Part shown: in pieces, positions 1 to 8,150 of the stretch
Layout: each line of letters starts with the position of its first letter
Position numbering within the stretch: the first letter of the stretch is position 1
Source of the DNA: Pseudobutyrivibrio sp.
Lineage (GTDB): Bacteria; Bacillota; Clostridia; Lachnospirales; Lachnospiraceae
NCBI GenBank assembly: GCA_021442555.1
Contig: JABUSV010000046.1
Coordinates: 1-39,511 of the forward strand
Direction of reading: 5' to 3'
Length of the DNA: 39,511 bases
Made by a program: the position numbers and the translations under genes
Notes under the pieces: model-generated
Told to the model about the DNA's origin: nothing
Databases searched by the model: none
What the model saw: only the letters and a program-made list of their open reading frames with translations

Positions 1-1
1 A

Positions 2-23
2 CTGTATATATGTATATATACAG
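2..23. promoter_or_regulatory. Perfect 10-bp inverted repeat CTGTATATAT-GT-ATATATACAG; possible operator
   Basis: Read directly; lies at the window edge about 160 bp upstream of the first CDS. Confidence 0.3.
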
Positions 24-184
24 GATATGAACAGGTATGTCAACTCTTTAATAAAACCAGCAAAAAAAGCCATCCTAATAAAGATATATAAACAAATGTG
101 CATTATCCTCCGATATAGATAATACCCCAAAACGGATTTTAGGGGCGTTTCTGTTGATAATCATTAGGTCAAGGAGGACAAAGC

Positions 185-1333
185 ATGATTATTGAATCAA
201 GTAAAGTGGGCATGTCAAGCTCGCGATCCTATTTTCACTACGAAAATAAGGAGACAGTTTCCTTAGAGGTTTTAGGAGGCAAAGATGCAGTAGAACTCTA
301 TATCTCAGATGCATCCAAGACAAAACTAGAACAGTTGAAAGAAGCCAGTGTAAAAATCAAAGAAGAGGAAAAGGAAGCTGAAAAGCAGCGAAAGGAAGAT
401 GAAGCAAAAAATGCTATTGCAACTCTTCAACAACTGCCAGTACAGGACAAGGGACAGGCACCATTAGCAGCTCCAATCGAGGATGCGAAAATCACCATGC
501 TCAAGCGTATTCTTGCATTACTTAACGGCAAAGAATACAAAGATGTCAAGGACATGGGTAAAACAATAAGAACTGTGAACGGGTCGGTTCAGCCGATTTC
601 AGAGATTAAGTCATTGGGCAAACCTGTCAAGCTTGCAGAAGGTGTAAATCTTAATCTGAGAAGTGGAACTACGTGGACAAGAGCAATCGCTCAATCCAGC
701 TTTGTATCAGAGTCAGAGGTTACAACCTTTAGTTCAACGGGGGTTGCTAAGACCGCTGACGGACGACAGATAAGCTTTAACATCGATGTGGAGATGAGCA
801 GGTCGTTTGAATCCTACATGGAGTCGGTAACGATGGAGAGTATTTTTAAGGATCCATTAACCATCAACGTAGATTCTAATGTGGCATCCATATCTGACAT
901 GAAGTTTAGATTTGATATCGATGCAGACGGAAAAGAAGAATATATCTCCATGGCAAATAATAATAGCCGGTTTCTGGCCCTGGATAAGAATGGCGATGGA
1001 ATTGTAAATGATGGCTCAGAGCTGTTTGGAGCAAGAACAGGTGATGGCTTTAAAGAACTGGCAGAATACGACGAGGACAAAAACGGTTGGATAGACGAAG
1101 CAGACTCAATATTTAACAAGCTGTTTCTTTGGACCAAGGATGAGGATGGCAACGACATTAAGACATATCTGAAAGATGCCGATGTTGGCGCCATTTATTT
1201 AGGAAATGTCAATACTGATTTTTCTATAAAAAATGCAATTAACCAGACTAATGGACAGATTTGTTCTACTGGAATATACCTCAAGGAATCTGGTGGTGTA
1301 GGAACTGTGCAGCACGTAGATCTGGCATTATAA
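185..1333 (+). CDS. Protein with EF-hand-like Ca-binding segment (LDKNGDGIVNDGSELFGARTGDGFKELAEYDEDKNGWID); no signal peptide
   Basis: ORF with RBS aaggagga 6-13 nt upstream of ATG; DxNxDGxxNDGSELFG motif typical of RTX-adjacent/EF-hand-like proteins. Confidence 0.8.
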   Translation: MIIESSKVGMSSSRSYFHYENKETVSLEVLGGKDAVELYISDASKTKLEQLKEASVKIKEEEKEAEKQRKEDEAKNAIATLQQLPVQDKGQAPLAAPIEDAKITMLKRILALLNGKEYKDVKDMGKTIRTVNGSVQPISEIKSLGKPVKLAEGVNLNLRSGTTWTRAIAQSSFVSESEVTTFSSTGVAKTADGRQISFNIDVEMSRSFESYMESVTMESIFKDPLTINVDSNVASISDMKFRFDIDADGKEEYISMANNNSRFLALDKNGDGIVNDGSELFGARTGDGFKELAEYDEDKNGWIDEADSIFNKLFLWTKDEDGNDIKTYLKDADVGAIYLGNVNTDFSIKNAINQTNGQICSTGIYLKESGGVGTVQHVDLAL

Positions 1334-1345
1334 CCTGGACATATC

Positions 1346-1377
1346 AAGGCGAGTATTTTTACTCGCCTTATATTTTT
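1346..1377 (+). terminator. Rho-independent terminator
   Basis: AAGGCGAGTA-tttt-TACTCGCCTT followed by atattttt. Confidence 0.85.
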
Positions 1378-1434
1378 GCCTCGCATTTAAAATACATGTC
1401 TATTATAATAAGAAAGCATGCGAAGGAGTGTAAT

Positions 1435-2727
1435 GTGATTTATTTTATAGAAAATATCATTAACTATATTATCTATATTTGTATTCTAAGTTACGGATAT
1501 AAACTGACGGTTCGTAAGAATAGTATATGCGTTTTTATGTCAGGTATATCGGTACTGACAGGCGCAGCTGCAAACATATATCTTGGCTATAATAATCCAC
1601 TAGTATATATAGCATGGAGCATGGCTTCTATTTTATTATTATATAATGGTTCTATTATAAGGAATGCATTAATCAGTTTGGGAATAATGTATTTTACGGG
1701 CATGATAGATACCTTCAGCTTGACGTTAATACAAATAATACATATTGGAACAGGTGTAGATGCCACAAAACTTCAATGGTGGATGGAGACGGCTTATATA
1801 TTATCTTTTATCTTATATGTAGCCATATACAGATTGATTTTGAAAAATAGCAACGTATATTTAGGTGAAATCAAGCTTAAGTATAAGATTGCACTGTTGA
1901 TACAACTGAGAATTTTCCAAATGTTTTATAATCTTGTATTTGGCTTTTTTCAGATTAATCATGAGAGATATAGTACGGATGCATATTTGATATTTATAAC
2001 AAGTATTATTGGAGCTTACTATGCAATCTTTCACACATTGCAGCTGGCAGTAAGTAACACAGTGTCAGCTTCGCAAGTTGTCGAACTTGAAAAATATACT
2101 ATAATGCAAAAACAACAGTATGAATATCAGCTTAAAACAGATATTGAGTTAAGAAAATTAAGACATGATTTATCGAATCATCTTGGAGTAATTAGAGAAC
2201 TAATATATGACAATAAGTTAGATGAAAGTAAACGATATATTGATTCACTGTTGGAGGCTAAGGAAGTTTGTAACACTAAATATTATACAGGAGACAGTTT
2301 CTTGGATGTACTTGTAAAATATTATGCCTTCCTGTGCGAGACGGGTGAAATCACATTCGAGATTAAGGGCCATCTAAATGAAGAACTTATGCTTGAAATT
2401 ATAGATATGACGACTCTTATTGGCAATGCTTTGCAAAATGCATTAGAAGCAGCCTTAGAGGCGGATGTCCGTGAGATACACCTAGAGCTTGCTGATCACA
2501 GAAAGGAAGTATTTATTATTATTTCAAATACATGTAAAGATATTGTTGATGTAGATAAGAATTTTTGCCAGTCTAGCAAGACGGATAAAAAACGACATGG
2601 ATTCGGATTAAAGAATATTAATGGCGTTATAGAAAAATATGATGGTGAATATTACATTAATACACTTAATGATAATGGTATTAATTGGTTTAACATGACG
2701 TTGATTATACCTAAAGGGGAAAAATGA
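1435..2727 (+). CDS. Membrane sensor histidine kinase, GHKL (AgrC-like) family
   Basis: N-terminal hydrophobic helices, H-box RHDLSNHL, C-terminal ATPase motifs (NALQNALEAAL, GFGLKNI). The ORF track starts at 1261, but the GTG at 1435 (V59), after aaggag and after the 1346-1377 terminator, is the likelier start. Confidence 0.85.
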   Translation: MIYFIENIINYIIYICILSYGYKLTVRKNSICVFMSGISVLTGAAANIYLGYNNPLVYIAWSMASILLLYNGSIIRNALISLGIMYFTGMIDTFSLTLIQIIHIGTGVDATKLQWWMETAYILSFILYVAIYRLILKNSNVYLGEIKLKYKIALLIQLRIFQMFYNLVFGFFQINHERYSTDAYLIFITSIIGAYYAIFHTLQLAVSNTVSASQVVELEKYTIMQKQQYEYQLKTDIELRKLRHDLSNHLGVIRELIYDNKLDESKRYIDSLLEAKEVCNTKYYTGDSFLDVLVKYYAFLCETGEITFEIKGHLNEELMLEIIDMTTLIGNALQNALEAALEADVREIHLELADHRKEVFIIISNTCKDIVDVDKNFCQSSKTDKKRHGFGLKNINGVIEKYDGEYYINTLNDNGINWFNMTLIIPKGEK

Positions 2728-3428
2728 GAATACTAGTTGTGGATGATGAGTCCATTTGGAGAGACATAATTAAAGGAAATATAATTTCATATCTTGCCAA
2801 TATTGGATTGGAAGCTAGAATAGATTGCTGTAAAGACGCAAGTTTTATTGAAAGAATTAAGTTATATGATCTGATATATTTGGATATTGAACTTGATGAT
2901 GAGGTTGATGGATTTGAGTTAGCAGAGCAAATAAATAATAGTGATTTTGAAGGTAAGGTAGTGTTTATAACTTCACACACAGAATGGGCTAGATATGGGT
3001 ATCGAGTAAATGCCTTTAGATATGTTCAAAAGAATAACAAGGAAGAGCTTGAAGAATCAATAGAGGCCTATCTTGCGACAAAACATACTAAAACATATAT
3101 CACTTGTAAGACCAAACTAGGAGAAACTAAAACCGTTGAGACAGACAAAATAGAGTATGTTGAAAGCATAAATCGCCATATAGAATACAGCCTTATGAAT
3201 AGTATAAAGTTGTATGGTACTGGAACACTGGCAAATGTTCTGGAAGAACTGGAAAACAGAGGTTTCTGCCAGGTGCACAGATCTTATATTGTTAATTTCT
3301 GTAACACCAAACATATAAAACGAAGAGGTATTATGCTTAGCAGCGGTATAATTATTCCAGTAGGACGAACCTACTATAATGAGGTGAAGGAAAAATATGC
3401 TTATTGGAGACTGAAAAATGAAACTTGA
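2724..3428 (+). CDS. Response regulator, REC + LytTR DNA-binding domain
   Basis: VVDDESIWRD, DLIYLDIEL phosphoacceptor region, LytTR domain (VESINRHIEYSL...FCQVHRSYIVNFCNTKHIKRRGIML); ATGA overlap with the kinase. Confidence 0.88.
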   Translation: MRILVVDDESIWRDIIKGNIISYLANIGLEARIDCCKDASFIERIKLYDLIYLDIELDDEVDGFELAEQINNSDFEGKVVFITSHTEWARYGYRVNAFRYVQKNNKEELEESIEAYLATKHTKTYITCKTKLGETKTVETDKIEYVESINRHIEYSLMNSIKLYGTGTLANVLEELENRGFCQVHRSYIVNFCNTKHIKRRGIMLSSGIIIPVGRTYYNEVKEKYAYWRLKNET

Positions 3429-3481
3429 CCATGTTGTTTAGACGTATTTTATGTCGTTCAGACATGAATTATGGGCATTAT

Positions 3482-3512
3482 ATATACGTTGTGGTATAAC
3501 TTCAAGTGATAT
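3482..3512 (+). promoter_or_regulatory. Promoter-proximal box ATATACGTTGT-N4-T-N-ACTTCAA-N2-GATAT, shared with 6502-6532
   Basis: Two copies with identical internal spacing. Confidence 0.5.
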
Positions 3513-3542
3513 TGTTATTACTGTATACAAAGGAGGAGAATA

Positions 3543-4844
3543 ATGTCAGTATCATTTGGGAGTTGGGATTCTATTGGAATGCCCAAAAGACTTAAGAATC
3601 CAACCAGTGGGATTAATACAAATCAGGTAAGCAGTATTTCGAATGCACAACTTGAAAAGAATAATAGCACTGGAGTATCAGACAGAGCAGTAGTTCTTGA
3701 TTTATCAAAGGATTATGTAGCGCCAAAGGCTTCAGCACAGGTTATTGCAAAAGCAGCAGCCGTTACAACGCAAAGAACATTGAAAGTAGGTTCTTCCGGT
3801 GATGATGTTAGGCAACTTCAGTCTAATCTTAGTAAGTTAGGCTATAGTGTAGGAACACCAGATGGAAAGTATGGAAATGGAACCAAAAATGCAGTGATCT
3901 CGTTTCAAAAAACATTTGGGCTATCAGCAGATGGAATAGCAGGAAAAATGACTTTAGATGCAGTAGCTACGGCTTTAAACAGACAAAATAACGGTATATT
4001 GGCCAAAGGACAAATAAGTAATAATGTTAAAACATTACAAGAAAATCTGATTAAGTTAGGGTTTTTGTCTGGTAAAGCGGATGGAGCTTTTGGTACAAAC
4101 ACAGAAAATGCTGTTAAGGCGTTTCAACGAAAATATAATTTGACAGCTGATGGTCTGGCTGGCCAGACAACTTTAAAGAAAATAAATGAACTGATTAAAA
4201 ATCTCGGCAAGCCTTCTATACCAACAAAGCCAATAAACGGGGTATATACTCCTATAAATAACGGAAGTAAGCTTACACTTCCTAATCCTGGAGATAAGAT
4301 TACTGTTTCGCTTGGAACAGATAAAAATGATGTAAAAGCAGAGGTAAAGAAGGATAATTGCTGGACATTGGAGTACTCTATTGCAGGTTGTAGAAAAAAT
4401 TACCCAAATCAACCATGCTTGAAAAGGTTAGAATCAGCTATTAGCAAGTTTTCATATAATGAAGGCAGTCAGGATTTACTAAAGTTACAAGTGCCTGGTA
4501 TAGGTGAATGTTATGCAGGTGCAATGGTTGAAGGCTTTGCTAATATAGGGGATGTTGTGGAAGTGACGCTTGATAATAATACCAGGTTCAATTTTATGAT
4601 ATTAGACACCAAGTCTGTTACACATCCATCATCAGATTTGATTGACAATAATCAGTGTCAGATTAAAGGTATCGGCCACGGATATATGAGTGATAATAAC
4701 AGTAAGGTGCAGTTGAGCATATGTGAGTTTATTACATCACAATCTTTGAGTGGGAAATATAGTGCGAAGGATTATCCTAGTGGATCATTTTTAACTGACA
4801 GACATGTGACTAGTGCCCAGATAATAGGACATGCAAACATATAA
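3543..4844 (+). CDS. Protein with two peptidoglycan-binding (PG_binding_1) repeats and an uncharacterised C-terminal domain; no signal peptide
   Basis: Repeats LKVGSSGDDVRQLQSNLSKLGY...DGKYGNGTKNAVISFQKTFGLSADGIAGKMTL and ILAKGQISNNVKTLQENLIKLGF...DGAFGTNTENAVKAFQRKYNLTADGLAGQTTL. Confidence 0.85.
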   Translation: MSVSFGSWDSIGMPKRLKNPTSGINTNQVSSISNAQLEKNNSTGVSDRAVVLDLSKDYVAPKASAQVIAKAAAVTTQRTLKVGSSGDDVRQLQSNLSKLGYSVGTPDGKYGNGTKNAVISFQKTFGLSADGIAGKMTLDAVATALNRQNNGILAKGQISNNVKTLQENLIKLGFLSGKADGAFGTNTENAVKAFQRKYNLTADGLAGQTTLKKINELIKNLGKPSIPTKPINGVYTPINNGSKLTLPNPGDKITVSLGTDKNDVKAEVKKDNCWTLEYSIAGCRKNYPNQPCLKRLESAISKFSYNEGSQDLLKLQVPGIGECYAGAMVEGFANIGDVVEVTLDNNTRFNFMILDTKSVTHPSSDLIDNNQCQIKGIGHGYMSDNNSKVQLSICEFITSQSLSGKYSAKDYPSGSFLTDRHVTSAQIIGHANI

Positions 4845-5845
4845 TGGAGACAAAGGATTTGAATAGAAGTATTACTAATAGGTTAAAGAAAGCCGCTTTG
4901 TCAGGACTGATATTGATATGTTTTACTGGATGTGGCAAGGAATCAATATCTGATAATCCTGATATAGAGATTACATTTGAGGATAATGCGGAAAAAATCG
5001 ATAATGTTAAAGAAACAGACCCAAGTACTTCATTGATTGATTTTCAATCGCTTGGAGTACAAGAATTTGATTATACAGATAACTTTACGCTAGATGAAGA
5101 CCTAAAATCAGCACTGGAAAATCTAGCCTTGTCTTATGATTCATTTGATGAACAAGAGGTTCAAACATCTCAATGGAAAGAGTGGTTTATTTCAAAGTAC
5201 ATTTGTAATTCAAGGTATTCATTTGAATATCTGAATCAAGTAGCAGAGGAGAATAATGGCCTTATTGATGTAGACAATATCAACTACATGAATTATTCTC
5301 TGACAGGTGTAGAATCTGATTTTTCAGATGTTGTAAATGAACCTGTAGACAGCTATCAGAGCTCAAGTGGTGTAAGCAGAGGATTTATTACTGATTACAG
5401 TTGTACTCAGACAATAGATGGATATGATATTTCAGGTACCATGGAAGTATCTTATGATGGAAGTGATGCTGTATTATATAGGGAGATTAATGCCAAGTTA
5501 AAGAAAAATCCATACAGCTGTTTTGACGGTTACAGTATCATATTTCTAACTACGCAGAATATGGCAACACCAGTGACTGAACCTAAGCTATGCGAGTTTG
5601 TAGGTGGATGCTATTTAGACAGCATCAATGAGGAAACAAGAGTATGCACATTTGAAGTTTTTGGAGCTGATGAAGAACTGCCTATGGCACATTTTGTAGA
5701 GATCGATTTATCCGATTCTGAGGAAATGTACAACTATGTGTGTGAAAATGCAGGGAAGGATATGCGAATACAGTTTGAGTATTCTGGTGGAGTAACAGGA
5801 ATGATTGATGCTTGTCAGGCAAAAACGATTACATTAGTTGAATAA
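4844..5845 (+). CDS. Lipoprotein of unknown function
   Basis: Lipobox-like LILICFTGC; start overlaps the previous stop. Confidence 0.75.
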   Translation: METKDLNRSITNRLKKAALSGLILICFTGCGKESISDNPDIEITFEDNAEKIDNVKETDPSTSLIDFQSLGVQEFDYTDNFTLDEDLKSALENLALSYDSFDEQEVQTSQWKEWFISKYICNSRYSFEYLNQVAEENNGLIDVDNINYMNYSLTGVESDFSDVVNEPVDSYQSSSGVSRGFITDYSCTQTIDGYDISGTMEVSYDGSDAVLYREINAKLKKNPYSCFDGYSIIFLTTQNMATPVTEPKLCEFVGGCYLDSINEETRVCTFEVFGADEELPMAHFVEIDLSDSEEMYNYVCENAGKDMRIQFEYSGGVTGMIDACQAKTITLVE

Positions 5846-5878
5846 AAACACAGAGGCGGTCGTTGGGGAAAACGGAGT

Positions 5879-6400
5879 ATGAAAGATAGAAAATGTCTAT
5901 TAATGTCTTTAATAATGATATTATTGGTTTTTGTGGGTTGCAAAGACAATAGTGACGTAGCAGATGTAAAACCTGACATAATAATATCTAATGAAATAGC
6001 AGATGTGCCTGCGGCAGATTCAGATAATAATGCGGCTATGAAGTCAAATAAAGATAAGGCTAAAGTCATATATGACGAAGCAAAAAAGGCATATGACAAG
6101 GCTGGAGAACTGGCCAAGTCAGGTATTACCAGTGATATGGTAGAGGCGACGGCAAATCAGTATGAAATTGCGGACAAATGCCTAAATGATATATGGGCTA
6201 TACTAAAGGAAGAACTGTCGGCTGATGACTATTCAGTTGTTTTGGAAGAGCAGCGTGCATGGAATAAAACAAAAGAGGATACAGCAAAGCAGGCTTGTGA
6301 TGAGTATGGAGAATGTTCTTTTGCTACAGTGGCATATAGTGATACGTTAGCTACCATGACAATGGACAGATGCTTAGAGTTGATTTTATACTTAGAATAA
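5879..6400 (+). CDS. Lipoprotein with LprI/DUF1311-like domain
   Basis: Lipobox LLVFVGC; ADKCLNDIWAILKEELS...LEEQRAWNKTKEDTAKQ matches the DUF1311/LprI pattern (xDxxLNxxYxxL...LxxaQraWixyRD). Confidence 0.7.
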   Translation: MKDRKCLLMSLIMILLVFVGCKDNSDVADVKPDIIISNEIADVPAADSDNNAAMKSNKDKAKVIYDEAKKAYDKAGELAKSGITSDMVEATANQYEIADKCLNDIWAILKEELSADDYSVVLEEQRAWNKTKEDTAKQACDEYGECSFATVAYSDTLATMTMDRCLELILYLE

Positions 6401-6435
6401 AACACAGAATATAACTTAAGTCGCATAAAGGGTTC

Positions 6436-6475
6436 TGGGCAATCGGATAAGTATTTTTATCTGGTTGCCTTTTTT
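6436..6475 (+). terminator. Rho-independent terminator
   Basis: GGGCAATCGGATAA...TTATCTGGTTGCC then TTTTTT. Confidence 0.75.
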
Positions 6476-6501
6476 GTTGTAAAAACAACATACAAAAGTA
6501 A

Positions 6502-6532
6502 ATATACGTTGTAAACTTACTTCAAAAGACAT
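6502..6532 (+). promoter_or_regulatory. Second copy of the ATATACGTTGT...ACTTCAA box
   Basis: Same spacing as 3482-3512; followed by TGTAATAATATAAG. Confidence 0.5.
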
Positions 6533-6634
6533 GTAATAATATAAGCAGATTTCTTGAGGAAAGATTATGAAAAGGAAGTGGCAGTAACCATTGTTGGAAA
6601 GCTTGTAATGTTTTCGTTCGTAGGAGGTGTGTAA

Positions 6635-7663
6635 ATGATTAGAGTAGCAATGTTTGATACTAAATCGTATGATGAGGATTCATTTAGAAAAAATTGTCCA
6701 GACGAAGTGGAAATTACATATTTCCCAGTAAAATTAAATAAGGATAGCGTAATTCTTGCCAATGGGTTTGATGCTGTATGTACTTTTGTAAATGATACTG
6801 TAGATGAGGAAGTGGCAAATAAGCTTTATGATTACGGGGTTAAAATGATTGCCTTAAGATGTGCAGGTTTTGATAGTATAGATGTGAAAGCTTGCTATGA
6901 AAAGATTTGCGTGGTTAGAGTTCCTGCTTATTCACCAGAAGCAATTGCAGAGCATGCAATTGCCCTTCTTATGACTTCCGTAAGGAGGATTCACAAGGCA
7001 TACAACAGAACCAAAGAATTCAACTTTAGTTTAAATAATCTGGTGGGATTCAATCTTTATGGAAAGACTGTGGGGGTAATAGGAACAGGTAAGATTGGAA
7101 AAGCTTTTATCAACATCTGCAATGGATTTGGAATGAGAGTACTGGCATATGATAAATTCCCTTCTGAGGGAATAAAGGCTGAGTATGTTTCGTTGGATGA
7201 ACTATTAGCCCAAAGTGACATTATCTCACTACATTGTCCGTTGACTGATGAAAATACGCATATGATAAACAATGGTACAATTGCAAAGATGAAAAAGGGT
7301 GTGATTATTCTAAACACGTCGCGTGGTGGACTTATCAATGCAAATGATTTAGTTGATGGAATAAAGTCCAGACAGATTGGCGCTGCTTGTATGGATGTTT
7401 ATGAGGAAGAAGGAGATTTGTTCTTCAATGATAAATCAGGACATATTCTTGACGATGATGTTATGGCAAGGCTTCTTACAATGCCAAATGTAATAGTGAC
7501 ATCCCATCAGGCTTTTTTGACGGAGGAAGCGCTGGATAATATTTCATCTACCACAATAGATAATATTGTAAGATTTTTTAAATATGGTGAAAGGTCAAAC
7601 GAGGTATGTTACCGTTGCGAAAAGTATGACGAATGCAGCAGTAAGAGAGTAAAGGGGTGCTAA
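6635..7663 (+). CDS. ldhA: D-lactate dehydrogenase / D-2-hydroxyacid dehydrogenase with Cys-rich C-terminal tail
   Basis: VGVIGTGKIG Rossmann motif, SLHCPLTDENTHMIN, NTSRGGLIN, TSHQAFLTEEA; RBS aggaggtg before ATG. Confidence 0.85.
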   Translation: MIRVAMFDTKSYDEDSFRKNCPDEVEITYFPVKLNKDSVILANGFDAVCTFVNDTVDEEVANKLYDYGVKMIALRCAGFDSIDVKACYEKICVVRVPAYSPEAIAEHAIALLMTSVRRIHKAYNRTKEFNFSLNNLVGFNLYGKTVGVIGTGKIGKAFINICNGFGMRVLAYDKFPSEGIKAEYVSLDELLAQSDIISLHCPLTDENTHMINNGTIAKMKKGVIILNTSRGGLINANDLVDGIKSRQIGAACMDVYEEEGDLFFNDKSGHILDDDVMARLLTMPNVIVTSHQAFLTEEALDNISSTTIDNIVRFFKYGERSNEVCYRCEKYDECSSKRVKGC

Positions 7664-7692
7664 TAACTCAGCAAGAGTTCATTATAGTGAAG

Positions 7693-7728
7693 ATATAGTC
7701 CCACATTCATCTGGATGTGGGACTATAT
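7693..7728 (+). terminator. 14-bp perfect hairpin downstream of ldhA
   Basis: ATATAGTCCCACAT-tcatctgg-ATGTGGGACTATAT; weak T-tract. Confidence 0.6.
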
Positions 7729-7941
7729 TAATTGGTTAAACCGGCAGTGTATTCACTGCCGCTTATCTGTGCGCCCAGCGTAAATATTAGTGTTATACCT
7801 ATGCCGATATATGCCCCGGCAAACTTCTGCGGCCAGAGATTCATAGGTATAACCTTTTGATTTTTTTGCTGACTCAATAGCTGCTAGTTCTTCTGAAAAT
7901 TTTATTCTCTCCAGATATTCGAAATTGTTCATTGGTGTCAT
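7728..7941 (-). pseudogene. Frameshifted and truncated N-terminal remnant, probably a formate/nitrite transporter (FNT family)
   Basis: Minus-strand ORF from 7941 (RBS taggagg) MTPMNNFEYLERIKFSEELAAIESAKKSKGYTYES..., while the overlapping frame 7844..7728 reads MNLWPQKFAGAYIGIGITLIFTLGAQISGSEYTAGLTN*, resembling FNT first transmembrane segments (LAGAYxGxGxxLIFTxG). Confidence 0.4.
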
Positions 7942-8014
7942 GGATATTATTCCTCCTAAAAAAAGTGATTATTCATATTCGTGCGCGCTGGAATAGATGA
8001 TAAAATAAAACAAA

Positions 8015-8049
8015 AAAGGTGCTCACTTGCATGAACACCTTTGTTTTTT
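8015..8049. terminator. Hairpin terminator with T/A tracts on both sides
   Basis: AAAGGTG-c-TCA-cttgca-TGA-a-CACCTTT followed by gTTTTTT; minus strand also has a T-run. Confidence 0.6.
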
Positions 8050-8150
8050 GCGAATCGCTGTTTCATTTTTATGAAATATATAACATAAAAAAATAAATGT
8101 CAATCAATTTACAAAAATATTTTAAATTATAAGTTTGTAAGCCGAATATG

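Noticed and set aside
1261-1434. 58-aa N-terminal extension of the GHKL kinase in the ORF track
   Set aside because: Overlaps the previous gene and its terminator; GTG at 1435 with aaggag is a better start.
3442-3517. Classical AgrA/LytTR operator (repeats about 21 bp apart)
   Set aside because: Half-sites seen are about 13 bp apart, so the classical spacing is not met; only the shared box is reported.
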